A DNA stretch of 64,000 bases from Didymella arachidicola (Eukaryota; Ascomycota; Dothideomycetes; Pleosporales; Didymellaceae): NCBI GenBank assembly GCA_016630955.3, contig CM049988.1, forward strand, positions 2,046,001-2,110,000, given 5' to 3'. Position 1 is the first letter of the stretch. Every line of letters starts with the position of its first letter. Below, in pieces: positions 9,869-21,779 of the stretch. The notes beneath the pieces were generated by a model, which was given only the letters and a program-made list of their open reading frames with translations, did not search any database and was not told the origin of the DNA. Position numbers and translations under genes: made by a program.

Positions 9869-12420
9869 TCATTCCCTGATGACAGGACTAAGACTCGCAC
9901 TCCTCAACCGCGCGACACTCTCCAGCGCGCCCACAGTCCCCGCCCGCTCCTCATACAGCTTCCTCAGATCTTCAACGCTCGTCTTCTTCAAGTTGAGTTT
10001 GCGCGGCGCCAACCGCTCAGGCTCTGGTCTATTCGTCTGCTCTAGACTGGGCATGCGCTTCAGCAGACCAGGACTGACGGCGCGGGGCCTAGGGGCTGGA
10101 ACGGGGAGGCTGGTTGATTTTGAAGCCGGGCGGCCGGTGACAGGGTGCATGGCTGAGGTTGATGATGGAGCGGGGTAGACAGGGCGGGCGAGGCCTGTGA
10201 TCTGGGGTTTGTTGAAAGGGACACTTGGTCTTCGTGTCTCGGTTGCGGAATGCGGTTTGGGGTCAAGTTGCGTGGGCGATAGCGCAAAGTTGGGGGACGA
10301 AGCTTCGCTCTGTGTGTATATTGTTGAGCTCATCCAGCGCTTCTTGTCGGTAGCAGTGTCGATACCGGGCAAGGCTGTGATGCCTGGCAGCGCTTGGCCG
10401 TGGGGAAAGAAGCGCTCGAGGCCGTACTCTGAGATCTTGCGCGCTTCGTCCTGCTTGTCGGCGGACTTCTCTACGTTATCAACCTGCGCAGAGGTCAGGG
10501 CTTTCCTCTTAGGGAGAACTATTTGAGGAGCGGGAGCAGGAGCAGCCGTCTGAGCGGGCTTCGCGTCCTTTGTAGAAGTCATTGACGCAAAGATAGGAAC
10601 TTGAGCTGCCGTACCGGACTTCTTCTCATCAGGGTATGCTGTTCCCTGCACCTGGTCGAACTCCTGTCGCCGTGGCGAAAAGCCATCTGTGGTTGCTGCA
10701 TATGTTATGGGTGATTCTGCAATATCATCTGGTGCATCTGAGACGACCGTAGAGTACCTTGGTGGCACTGCTAATGGAGGCGCTGGTTTTCTCTGAACAG
10801 AGTCACCAGATGACTTCGTAGACGGTACGCGAGATCGCGGAGGTAGCGGAGGTGGCTTCGTCGCAGACGATGTGGCTGTTGGGTAGTCTTTATACGGTTC
10901 GGGCGCCTTCTCGTTGTCTTGTAATGTAATGCCGCTCATCTGCTCATCAATCGAGACCCTACTGTCTCCCTTCTTGACTTCGACGGGGTCGTCCCACTCG
11001 CTCATGTCAGTGGGCTGCTTCAACTGCTCCGTGAAAGCACCAGGTTCCTGGCCGCACGCTTCTCGCAGACCATAACCCCACATATCGACGGCATGTGTGA
11101 AGATTCTTCGAATGATGGAAGACATCTTGGCGTCTTCAATCTGATCCGGTCCGCACAGTAGCGCCGGCGCGAAGCAGACAGCCAGATTCTCGGCCGTCAT
11201 TTTGTTCTGCTCCTGACGCGAAGCAACCTCGTGCAGAAGCGGCAGCAGATGCCTGACTGCAATTTCTCTTGAGATGGCAGGCAGAAAGGACCACTCAGAT
11301 GTGGGTGAGAACAGGTCCCGTAGTTGTTCGAGTTCAGGAATCTGCTGAGAGTCGCCAAACAGCCTCTTCAGATCTCTGTACGATTCTTGGGGAAACAAGG
11401 GCTGTCGCAGGCTGGAGTACCACGCCTTGATCAGCGCAGCGGCCATGAAGACGGAGTACGCATCCTTGGGATCTGTCTCGGCGATAATCTCGTCCTGGTG
11501 CTCTGCCTCAGGGTACGCCGGCACCGGCAGCGTGACGCCGTTGTCTTTCCAGATGATGTACTTCTGGCCGCGGTCGTATGCTTCTTTCAGAACCTCGCGC
11601 AGCTTGGAGTGCGCAGGGATGCGGAACAGGCCCTCTGATGTGATGTTCTCCTCCAGGAGGATGAAGCTCGAGGTCTCTCGTAGGATTCGGGGGAAGCGTG
11701 TTGTGCCTCTGCTTGTGTACGGGAAAGGGTTACGCGCGGCAAACGCGCGGCGGCCGCTGGCATAGGGCGCAAAGATGTCGTCTGAGATGCGGCGGTCTGT
11801 GAGGTAAGTCGAGGGCGGTATCAGGAGGTCCTCGATGGGGATGTAGAGGGCAAGCTGGGTCAGGTTCGAGGCTGCGGGGGTCAGCAAGGCTCCACGTCGT
11901 CGTGCAATGCGCCGGGCATACCGTGGTAGATCTTGCGCCTGAACTTGGGGCTGACGATGGTGGAGAAGATCTCCGTCAGGATCCGCACCCAGGCCTTCTC
12001 GTGCACAATGTACAGGCGCTGCAGCCGCTTGCGCATCGCCCGCGACAGCACGTGGTACGCCTGCAGGAACCAGCCCCAGCCCGGGCGGTGCTTCTTGGAG
12101 GTGACGGAGCCATCGCCGTCGCCCGCGAAGAAGACGACCTCGTACTCGTAGCCCTTCAGCAGGTCGTCTTCCTCGGGCAGGCGGGCAAGCACATAGGGCA
12201 GCAGCTGGTCGAAGTCGGTGTCGTGTGTGTCGGGGAGGGCAGCCGCGTTGAGGATGAACACGGGGCGGCCTTCCTTGGACGGGATGGGGCTGCGGTACAG
12301 AATGGAAGCAGCGGCCTTGGCCAGGTCGGCTGAATAATCTGAGCTCTGGCGTGGTGGGGGGACAGCGGAGAGCGACGAACTGCGAAGACGGTTGGCGAGG
12401 TGCGCGCGCATGCCGCTCAT
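9869..12420 (-). CDS. Rho GTPase-activating protein with CRAL-TRIO-like N-terminus (ECM25-like)
   Basis: Exons 12420-11922 and 11871-9869 encode 833 residues. The 50-bp intron (GTATGC...CTGAC...CAG) restores KIYHASNLTQLALYIPIEDLL across the junction. Residues about 50-180 form a CRAL-TRIO/Sec14-like domain, including GRPVFILNAAALP and RLYIVHEKAWVRIL. A RhoGAP domain follows, with the arginine-finger segment SEGLFRIPAHSKLREVL and the NLAVCFAPALL block. The last 400 residues are proline/serine-rich and disordered, with PPLPPRS-type possible SH3 ligands. The architecture matches yeast Ecm25 and animal ARHGAP1-type proteins, which accelerate GTP hydrolysis on Rho/Cdc42 at membranes. The start is the first ATG in frame. 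A longer open frame of non-ATG codons precedes it, so a missed upstream exon is possible. Confidence 0.87.
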
Positions 12421-13286
12421 GGCGACGGACAAAGAGACAGAGTCGCCAGGAGCGAGACTGCCGTCTGTGAGAGCTCGCACGCGACGAGGCCGAGTCGTGG
12501 AGGTGGATACGTGTAAGTGTAGCTGAGGAAGGAGCGGAGGGTGGAAGGCGGAGGGCGGAGGGGAGGGGTTGGCCTAGTAAACAAATGACGTTGTGTCTGG
12601 GGAACGTAGTTCGAACAGGAGAAGGGAGCAAGCCACAGTCCAGTCAGTAGTCGTCGGCGCTTTCAACCGAGAAACCGGAGGACTGTGCGCGTAATCCCTC
12701 AAACTCCATAGCGTGGCTGCGCTTGATTCGACTTCACATTGCTTCTTCGTCTTGGTGTAACAGCTACCCTGCGGCATGTCTTTTCTGCGGACACGCAATG
12801 GGAAATCTCGTATCGCGAAAGGACCAGCACGTCAGAATCCAGCAAAAGGACAATGGCGTGTCTTCGTCACCGCCCGACGTGTAGAATCACCAGTAGACAT
12901 CTCCAGAACCTTGCATTCACCAGGCTTGCATGCCTGCTTTTCAGACCGTGAGCAGGATTTTTTCCGAAAAGTAAATTGAACTACAACAACAATCCACGCT
13001 CAACACCAGCAATGCGTCTAGCTTGCCGTGCTCTGCTAGCCGTTCATAAAATCGTGTACTTGCAAATCGATACTCCCACACAAGAATGTAAACCATCGTG
13101 ACCATGCCATCAGACCGACCTCTGACCTACACGAAGCTGCCGCCACTGACTATAATGTGCGCGTCATCGCAACAGTCCTTGCATCGCCGTTGCGCCAAAG
13201 CGCTGCCGCTGAGAGGGGGTATCGAACGTATACGTGAAGAGCGCACCTCCAATACTGCAGTGCAGATCATTGGAGCCAGGCATTCG
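12421..13286. other. Intergenic region upstream of RhoGAP gene
   Basis: It holds the RhoGAP promoter and 5' UTR and the 3' end of the Zn2Cys6 gene. Small plus-strand frames (12739-12979, 13098-13304) have no recognisable content and are not called. Confidence 0.55.
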
Positions 13287-16104
13287 TCATCTCATCTGAT
13301 CTGAAGTTTCGCCTCCGTTCTGCCACCAAGAAGACTCGACATACCCTCCCTGGCCCTGAGGATGCTGTCCGCCGTGGCTTCCACGCTGGTAGGACACTGG
13401 ATACGATCTAACGCCCTGGCCAGCCTGCTCGTAATCGCCTGGCGCGCTAGCCCCGAAGATGTTGCTACCGGTTTGTTGCCAGTCTTCGGCCATCTTGAAA
13501 CCGTCTCGCCCCATGCGTTCGCCCATATCTGCTGTGTGAAGAACACTATCCAGACCCATAGGACTCATATGATTGTACGTGGCTCGTGGAAAAATAGGAG
13601 CTGGCATTCCCGGTATGGGTGTCCAGAACATAGCGTCGGCAGCATCTGATGTTGCGCTGCTTGTCGTCGGTACGGTCATAGATGCCACCGATTGGGGATA
13701 CGCGTACGAGCCCATGGTCATACCTGTTGTAAATGGCGGCTGAGTGGGTGATTGTGACACTACAGGTGAGCCTGTGGGTTGGCTAGGGACCACAGAGGTT
13801 GACCGCGATGCTGGATGCACGTTTGCTGCCAGATTACGGATTGCAAACATCGACAAACTTCCCCTCCTGTGAGGCTCAGGAATCTGGGAATATCCACTAG
13901 ATCCCGTATAGCCAGCCATAACAGCTGTGTTGGGCGCCACAAACAGAGGGTCAGGGGACGGGCTGACCGTCCCGGGGGCTTTGTTTGAATCGTGGCGAGG
14001 AACAAGCTCGGAGTTCTGCAACTCTTCGGGGAATGGCAATTTCCACATCTTGGCGAGGGCGTAAATGATTCGAAAGCTTCTCGCTCCAAAGTAGTGACAC
14101 TTATGCAAGGCCTCGAGCGCTTGCAGACCTTCGACAAGGTTGCGACGCGATACCGGATTATCTTTTGAATATAGGAGGTGTACGATCGTCACGGACAGGA
14201 GGACGTGCGTAATCGCAAGATGTGCAGTGCGGAAGTCGTACAGTTGACGGTACAGTCGTATAAGTTCAGAGACCTTGTTGGCTGCTTCAATGCATTTGTC
14301 TTTAGGATGGACGTCCGAATATAGAAAGTCAACCTTGAGCATGGGTCTGAAGAGATGGACAATGACACACCAGTAGAGCATACTAGAGGCTGTCAGCATT
14401 CGCAGATCGCAGATTAGAGGACATATCCTACTGCAGGGTAAGAGTGTGAAGCTCAGGTTGTCTGTTGGCGTCAATTTTCATGACAGCTGGCAGCTTCCGG
14501 TACCATGCTTGGTACTTATTGTACTGGTCTAGCAGTCTGGTGCTTGTGAGCCGCTCCTTAGGCGCAAAGAACATGTAGTTGTTGTCGTTGATAAGCTCTG
14601 AAAGCGCAGAGAACTCCTGCAAGAACATGCGTGTGGTAATAATCGTGGCTGCCCCATATTCGGGCGCAAGTGGTCCGCTCGACTCCTCGAGGATCAGTTT
14701 TTCAAGTGTAATAGCTGCTCGGGGCAATTGGACGATTCGACCGGCGCAGATGGACCATACTCTATGGAGCGTTAGCTCGGATATAGAAGGCACAGCAACA
14801 CTTACGAGTCAACCGTGAAACAGCCCCAGAAAGTGACTTTGCGGACTTCAACTTCGCTCGGGGTCAGACCCAAGGCGGGGCTGTCGTGGTTGCTCAGGTG
14901 CAGTCCCAGCTCAACACACATGCGTATGCACCTTCCAATGTACCCAAAGCCTGAGCTGTCTCGCCCAGCGCTAGGCTCCCGCATTGACATGAGGCACAGA
15001 GCTTGTGTAGTGGTCAGGCTAGGTGACCCGTCTTCGTGCAACAGCCTTCTGGCTTCTGCAAAGAAGTGGTCGCCCGCAGTACGGAAGTTATTAGGATCGG
15101 TTCGCCCGGCAGGGTTGTCTGTGAAGTGGCACGCATAAGCGCAGATGGCATTGACCAGCAACGATGAACAGTACTTGTTGCGCCCTTCATGAAAGTCTTT
15201 GTAGAAGCTTTCGCGACTGAAGATGATGTAGAAAGGGTGATTCCATGTAAAGTAGAGGGTGAGCAGTTCATTGACGAAAGACAGGTCGTCTGTCACTGCA
15301 GTCCAGGTGGTGCCTCGCCGCTGCACGTCGACAGTGTGGAGTCGAGCAGGGCCACCGGTGTAGTCTTCATCTTCGGTCACGAGTCCTAGGCTGGCTGAGT
15401 GGCCGAAGTGTCTGCTCTGGCCTGTTAAGGTGACTGCTGGCTTGCCGAGGAGAACGCTGAGGTCTGACTCAAGACTCTGCACGTCGAAGGGCGAGGGTGG
15501 CTGGGGAAGTGCGACGGGGTTGCGCCATGAGTAAACCAGTGCGGACACATCAGCTTTGGGGTCTTTACGGATCAGATGGACGAGATCGAATACTTGGTCT
15601 TCTGGCAGATTTCTGATGGAGTCGAGGATGGAGCCAGCGCTCAGTGTCTCTCCTGTGTGCGAGGCGGTAGCGGCAGAGGCTTCACGCTTGGTGCCAGCAG
15701 AGGCCGCGGAAGACGACTTGGAACGCCGGCTCTCGCTCTCCGCATCGTAATGGCAGGGAGTCTTGTAGACAGCGGTGCATGTCGCGCAGAAAGGTGTCGC
15801 GCCATCACACTGTGGGCACAGTCAGCACCTACCCGGCCCGTTGTAAGGAATACGAGGTCAGAAGGATGGCCATTTGTAATTGGAGTGACTGAGCACAGCA
15901 GGAGTCCGCGGAAGGCGAGTCTCCAGATCAGCCCACCCCTTAGCCTTGAGTTTTCAACATCAAATACGACTGCTCACTGACCTTGGACTTGCGTTTGCGA
16001 CAGGGCACGCACGCGGACTGCACACAACGTCTCTTGGACCCCTTGGCTTCTCCCTGCTGGGCATCCCCATCGTCGGCCTGGGTGGCTGCAGCGCCGCGGG
16101 CCAT
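13287..16104 (-). CDS. Zn2Cys6 transcription factor of the NirA/NIT4 type
   Basis: Four exons (16104-15982, 15809-14806, 14761-14432, 14382-13287) give 850 residues. Intron 1 (172 bp) interrupts the zinc cluster, and splicing rebuilds Cys32-x2-Cys35-x6-Cys42-x6-Cys49-x2-Cys52-x7-Cys60, with RKRKSKCDG in the middle. This spacing and context resemble the nitrate regulators NirA and NIT4. Introns 2 (44 bp) and 3 (49 bp) restore FWGCFTVDSVWSICAGR and LHMLYWCVIVHLFRP, conserved blocks of the fungal-specific transcription factor domain (about residues 170-480). The C-terminal third is Ser/Thr/Pro/Gly-rich. It should act in the nucleus as a DNA-binding regulator. The target pathway is unknown. An ammonium transporter lies 4 kb away, but a nitrogen role is only a guess. 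Confidence 0.87.
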
Positions 16105-17753
16105 GGCTGCTAGAGTGTGCGACGGTAAGTGGGAAAGGACTCACGCGCGCTCCGAGGTGGATGAATTCAAGTTCTGGACATGCTATATCCGGGGCTGGAA
16201 ATTTTGCACCAAAGTTAGTCACTGCCTGTCTGTGACAGCAGGTGTACTCGGACCCGGTAGATGTGACGTGCAACTAGCCCTGCTTTGCATCAACGCGCCT
16301 GCGTTAGCCCTCCGCTTCGAGGAACCAAGTAAAGACCAAAGCTAGGCAGCGGAGACGGCGGAAGGATCCCGGACTGCACAAGGGCCGGGGGCTATGGCGG
16401 GCTAGGATAGTCTGCGGATGAAGTGCTCAGGCTCGCTTCCGGGTGGTGCTCGGTGAAGAATGCCGCGCGTGGGAAGGATGCAGAATCGGCCTGATGGGAT
16501 TAGGGTGCCGAGGATGCAATTCGTTATGGGGATTCGTATCGAGAACAAGAGAATCCCATGTTTCAACAGTGTTACCCTGAATAGCACCCTCCCGTTACGG
16601 CCCAGACAGCTCCTTTCTAGGGCCGCGTGAAAGCTCCGACGGGAATACCGAGGCAAACGATAGCCTTTTAGCCTGCTGCCATCTGGATGTTCATGGCGGT
16701 GCCCCCCCCAAAGCAGTCCACTTAGCTCTCGCGACAACCTAAGGCGAAGCGGCGCAGGGGTGGCGAACGTCCAGACATTATCCGTTGCGCGACTGCTCTG
16801 CCCAGCCCACGCAGCAAAGATGTGCTGCATCTCGATGCATCCACCACCTGGACAAAAAATATCGGACACCTTTGGCCGCTGACCTCATCAAAGGTGTCCG
16901 ACTTTTTTGTCTAGGTGGTACATCGGTCATGGGCATGCACGGGATGAGCAGCGATGACCATCCAATGAGCGCATAGTGAGCTCCACAGAGTAAATGGTGC
17001 GCTGACGGAGCGTTACGCTCACGAACGACGCGTGTGTGACGACGGCCCTGAAGTCCTGGAGGCGGCGGCGATCTCCAAAGTCCCCTGTGGCTCAAGTTCG
17101 ACTGTTAGGGTATAGGTGCCGATCAGCCGAAGGGTCTCGGGCATCATCGTCCAGCAGTTCGGTTCTCGATGTATCGACCGTGCAGGACGTTGAAGCCGCT
17201 GCGGCTCAGGCTGCCTTCAGCGGCACGCCGACGGGGTGGCGAGTCTTGTTATTAGTGTCGCAGCCGCCTGCCGACAGCTTTCGGCAAATCTGGTCTTCCG
17301 GACCTCGCTGCATTCTAGGCTATGCTGCTGATTTATACGAGTCTTGCGCCACTCTTGAAGGATCCACGGCTACGTCATCGCGTAATCCCCAGCTCCGCTG
17401 CTGTCTGATGCCACCTGAGATCCTGATGTCTATGCGATGGATGTTGAATTTAGCAATCGGAGGTCCCAAACAGATCGTCTTCGTAGAAGGGCCGAAGGCT
17501 GATCCACTGGGTTCTAGCCTGGAGGCTCGATCGCAAGCGTGGCACCGAATCCTTCGAACATCTAGACTGTCACGACTGTCAATACCAAGCGAACAACCAC
17601 CACAGGTTTGTCACGTTTAATTGTCTTGCGTATATGAACTAATGGAAATAAGCGGCAGATGGCTATAATTGATTCAGATCAGCTCCACCCTCAAGTGTCT
17701 ATACAAGTGTGAAGTGAACAGAATATGCTAGATGTTACAAGAGCCCTGCAGAT
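16105..17753. other. Long spacer upstream of the Zn2Cys6 gene
   Basis: This 1.65-kb stretch has no convincing gene. A 194-codon plus frame at 17036-17620 starts at GTG and shows no domain. A 79-bp foldback sits at 16842-16920 (listed separately). The stretch contains the promoter of the Zn2Cys6 gene and the 3' end of chorismate synthase. Confidence 0.55.
16842..16920. repeat. Near-perfect foldback (long inverted repeat)
   Basis: Bases 16842-16873 and 16890-16920 are inverted copies around a 16-bp spacer. The outer part matches ACCACCTRGACAAAAAA and the inner part CGGACACCTTT, with one or two small differences. The hairpin would have a stem of about 30 bp. Such compact foldbacks are commonly the fused ends of a deleted DNA transposon. 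It is not a protein-gene terminator, since no gene ends here. Confidence 0.6.
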
Positions 17754-19080
17754 CTATTTCTGCACGGGTACAACTCCCTCACGAATCGGCAACAAACTCC
17801 TGGCACCAGCTCTTGCCTGCTGTGCCAGAACCGCATCCATGATAACCAGCGCAGCCATAGTCTCAACGATGGGCACCGCACGAGGTACCACACACGGGTC
17901 GTGGCGGCCCTTGGCTTCAAGAACACCCTCCGCCCCGTCATAAGTTGCCGTCGACAGAGCCTGTCCGATGGTAGCTGGGGGCTTGAAAGCTACGTTGAAG
18001 TAGACCGGCGCGCCGTTTGTGATGCCACCCTGGATACCTCCTGAGTTGTTGGTTTTGGTTGTGAGGCTTGGGCGCGGGTATTTTGAGGTAGCGCCGTTCG
18101 CGCCCGCAGGTACAGCAGGCGCCTTGATGAAGACATCGTTGTGGATGGAGCCAGGTACCTGAGCTCCACCGAAGCCAGATCCAATCTCAAAGCCCTTGGT
18201 AGCGGGGATAGAAAGCATAGCATGTGCCAACTTGGCCTCAAGCTTGTCGAAGCATGGCTCACCCAGGCCGGTCGGACAATTGCGGATGACACACGTCACT
18301 GTGCCACCAATGCTGTCCTCCTTTTCCTTGTACTCCGCAATGAGCTTCTCCATGCGCTCGTTGCTCTCCTCGTGCGGGCACCGCACAGGCAGGAAAGAAT
18401 CCACGGTCTTGCGGTCTATCGTGTCGATCATCTTCAGGTACTCGGGGTTGGTGGACGCTGTTGGGTGGGTCGGTGTGGGAGGGAACAGGAACTCATTGCC
18501 AACGGAAGCTGTGAAAGCAACAATCTCGATGCCATAGGCTTCGCGCAGGTACTTCTCGGCGATTGCGCCAGCCGCAACTCGACCTTACAGAGATTAGACA
18601 GTGCATAAGAGCTGAATACGGAACGCAACTCACCAATGGTCTCACGTGCGCTACTCCTTCCTCCGCCAGAGCTGGCCTTGACGCCGTATTTCTCAAGATA
18701 GGTCCAGTCTGCGTGGCTTGGCCTGGGGTACATGTCCATAGTCTTGTTGCCGTAATCCTTGGGGCGCTGGTTCTCGTTCATGACCCTAATGCCAATGGGT
18801 GTGCCCAATGTGATGCCGAACTCAGTCCCTGACTGGATCTCGACCTTGTCCTTCTCGTTTCGCGGAGTTGTGATCGCAGACTGTCCGGGACGGCGACGTG
18901 TCATCTGGGGCTGAATGTCGGCCTCGGTGAGCTGCATACCAGGAGGGCAGCCATCAATGATGGCGCCAACACTGAGGCAGTGGGACTCGCCATAGCTAAG
19001 GACTGTCAGAACCGGCATACCATGCCTCAATCATTGCAGACGTACGTGGTGACTCTGAAGTGCTGGCCAAAGGTCGACAT
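17754..19080 (-). CDS. ARO2: Chorismate synthase
   Basis: Last shikimate-pathway enzyme, converting EPSP to chorismate (EC 4.2.3.5). Fungal forms also reduce their own FMN. Exons 19080-19046, 18995-18634 and 18583-17754 give 408 residues. The 35-base first exon encodes MSTFGQHFRVT, and the 50-bp intron restores VTTYGESHCLSVGAIIDG, the N-terminal signature. The second 50-bp intron restores RETIGRVAAGAIAEKYL. Other hallmarks are RRPGQSAITTPR, SGGGRSSAR, GFGGAQVPGS, NNSGGIQGGITNG and GRHDPCVVPRAVPIVE. No targeting peptide is present, as expected for the cytosolic fungal enzyme. It lies head-to-head with the porin gene 1.2 kb away. Confidence 0.96.
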
Positions 19081-20322
19081 GTTTGCGGCTCGATTAGGTT
19101 ACTATTCAGGTTCCGTTGTTGCTATTGTACTTTCGCTGGGATGCTCAATTGGTCTTGCTGACAAAGAAAAAAGTTGCGACCCTAGGCGAGTCTACAAGCT
19201 CAAGGAGCGAATTATGTGAGAAGCAGTCCAGATTGACGTCGCTGTTGTGATTGAAGTTGGAGTCACTTCAATAATGAAATTAATTTGCCGCGGGGACGCT
19301 CTCAGCCCATTCGATCCGCTCTCGGAGTCAGTCCCGCTAGTGCGCGCAAGGCTGAACGCATCATCATCGCCCCGTTGGAAGAAATCATATCCACCATGAG
19401 TTGTCGTTTTCAGTGGTGGCTTTGGTTGCACATATGACTTTTGTGATCTCATAGGAGTCTGACGAGATGCATTTGGTCGCGCCTGTGAATTTACTCGGTG
19501 ATAATGCGTTGTCTTCTTGCAGCTATTGTATCTGCAACGAATCGTTCAAAGTGGTCCAGGTGTGTTCTGTGGGACATCACGAGTGATGCAGGTCCCTCAA
19601 CATGGACTTGCTGTGTCGCAGATGCGTATGGGCTTGCAGGCTAGAGAAAGGCCGCGTCAAGCCAGCACCGACCCACCTTGGACTGCAGAGGCCCTGTTCA
19701 GAGGCTTTGCACTGCACATACGATCAGATTGTCGTAACGCAGGCCCTAGTCATAAGAGCGTAGGAAGCCTCGAAGTAGTAGTTGAAGAAACATAGATTTG
19801 GCTCGAATCAACCCCAAGCTGGTGAGCTGAAACAGAGCTAGAGCGCAACGGTGCTCTCAGGTGATGGTAAAGGAAGAGACGGTGAGTCGCGTAGCTTTGT
19901 AGTAGCAAGACGTCTGGTCACGCGGTGGCCGCCCAGTGTATGAAGGTTGGCAGTCTCATGCATGTCTACTACCAGTCCTGGCAAGCAAGGGTCAAGGCAT
20001 CCATGGTTGACAGTGCGTGCTGGCAGGACTGACAAGCGGAGCAGCCTGTGGACAAATAGCAGGATTGCAGAGTGCAGCTTCTGCGACAACATCAAACAAG
20101 GATACCATGGGCGAGGCTATGGCGTCTGGGGATAATGAGGGGATCGTGATGAAGGCACGTTGTGTCGGCATTGGGCGAGCACACCCGACCTAACCCGTCT
20201 AGCGTCGCTACGGACCCTGAGCTCACGTCTGCGGTGTTTTCGTCGCAAACTTTCCCTCTCGACTGCTATCACCACCCTCTCCCATCCTATACCACCCCAT
20301 ACACACTCCCACCATCACCATC
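19081..20322. promoter_or_regulatory. Divergent spacer between chorismate synthase and porin
   Basis: The 1.24-kb head-to-head region should contain both promoters. The last 120 bp before the porin ATG is very rich in CACC/TCC words, a common fungal 5' UTR composition. No gene or RNA was recognised. Small frames here are short and without homology clues. Confidence 0.45.
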
Positions 20323-21594
20323 ATGACTGAATACGTCAAGGTCGAGAAGATTGTCCCCAAGTTCCCGCCTCCGGCGTTCGGCGACATCGCCAAGGCATCG
20401 AACGACGTATGTTGGGGCTGCCCATATCGAGCTCTGGAGTGACGCGATTGCTGACTTGCGCCCGCGTAGCTTATCAACAAGGACTTCTACCACACTGCCG
20501 CAGGTCGGAGAACCAATTAAGCCCCATTGGCGCGCACTGACGTCTCTCTAGCTGCCCTTGAGGTCAAGCTCAAGGCTCCCAACGGTGTCAACTTCACCGC
20601 CAAGGGTGTCTCCCCTCACTCCGGCCCCGTTGCCTCTTCCGTAAGGTCAATCGCATAAGAGGGGAATTATAGAAAGCTAACAAATAGCACAGCTCGAGGG
20701 CAAGAAGGCTCTTTCCAATGGTACAGCACCCACTTCCTTCAAACCCCAGTCAATATCTCTATTCATACAAGCACACAACACCGAAGACTTGAACATCAGC
20801 ATCTTTCACGTTTCTCAACCCCCAGGCGGCAAGAGGTTCGCTACTACCGGTTATAAAATCACCTCGCTGACGACGAACTGCCCAGGCATTAGCATCACCC
20901 AGTCCTGGAACACGGCCAATGTCCTCGCTACCAAGGTCGAGCTCAACGACACCTTCGCCTCCGGCCTGAAGACCGAGGTTCTCTCCAACTTCAGCCCCGC
21001 CGCCGGCAACAAGGGCCAGAAGGTCAACTTCCACTTCAAGCAGCCCAACTTCCACGGCCGTGTCTTCGCTGACTACTCCGCCACGGGTGCCATCGGTGCC
21101 CTTGCCGATGCCGTCGTTTCCCACGAGGGCTTCGTTGTTGGTGGTGAGGTTGGCTACGACGTCCAGAAGGCTACCGTCACCAAGTACAGCGCCGCTGTCG
21201 GTTACACCACCCCTCTGTACAACGCTGCCATCACCGCCACCAACTCCCTGAGCGTCTTCTCTGCCGCCTACTACCAGAAGGTCAACCCTGCGGTTGAGGC
21301 CGGTGCTAAGGCTACCTGGGACTCCAAGTCCGGCTCCAACGTCGGTCTTGAGCTCGCCGCCAAGTACAAGCTTGACCCCGCCTCTTTCGCTAAGGTGCGT
21401 TTCAGGAAAGTTTCGCGACGATGACACGCGCTGACAGTCTACAGGCCAAGATCAACAACCTCGGCATTGCTTCCCTCGCCTACAACACCAAGGTCAACAG
21501 CGGTCTGACCTTTGGCATTGGTGGCTCTTTCGATACCCAGAAGCTGAACGAGGCCGGCCACAAGCTCGGCACCAGCTTCACCTTTGAGGGTTAA
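20323..21594 (+). CDS. Mitochondrial outer-membrane porin (VDAC)
   Basis: The voltage-dependent anion channel is a 19-strand beta-barrel passing metabolites across the outer mitochondrial membrane. Exons 20323-20406, 20470-20503, 20552-20640, 20693-20720, 20886-21394 and 21445-21594 give 297 residues. Splicing restores DIAKASNDLINKDFYHTAA, LEVKLKAPNGVNF, LSNGISITQSWNTAN and FAKAKINNLGIASLAYN, all VDAC blocks. The protein ends SFTFEG, the beta-signal-like C-terminus. The ATG adds about 12 residues (MTEYVKVEKIVP) before the usual N-terminal helix. Intron 4 has two in-frame acceptors: at 20825, which would insert 20 residues, and at 20885, used here because it matches the family. Codon bias indicates high expression. 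Confidence 0.92.
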
Positions 21595-21779
21595 GCGGAC
21601 GACGTTTGTATAGTAGGGTGGGAAGATCGTGATCGTTTTAGATTCCTTTTGGTTTCGTAGCGAAGCGCCTGGTCTGCAATGCAGTGAGCAACTGTAGTAT
21701 GGCTCTCGGGCATGTACAACATTGTCTCAATGCGAAAGTTCGAAAACGATCTTCTATGCCAGTGGTTCTGTGACGAGAT

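Noticed and set aside
9869..12631. Single 920-codon RhoGAP frame without intron
   Set aside because: Its first 230 residues are Arg/Pro-rich nonsense. The CRAL-TRIO-like N-terminus lies in another frame, joined by a clean 50-bp intron.
17036..17620. 194-codon plus frame upstream of chorismate synthase
   Set aside because: Starts with GTG, has no ATG until late, and has no domain or splice-linked partner.
20759..21427. 222-codon minus-strand frame across the porin gene
   Set aside because: Antisense shadow with Gly/Val-rich composition. The VDAC exons are on the plus strand.
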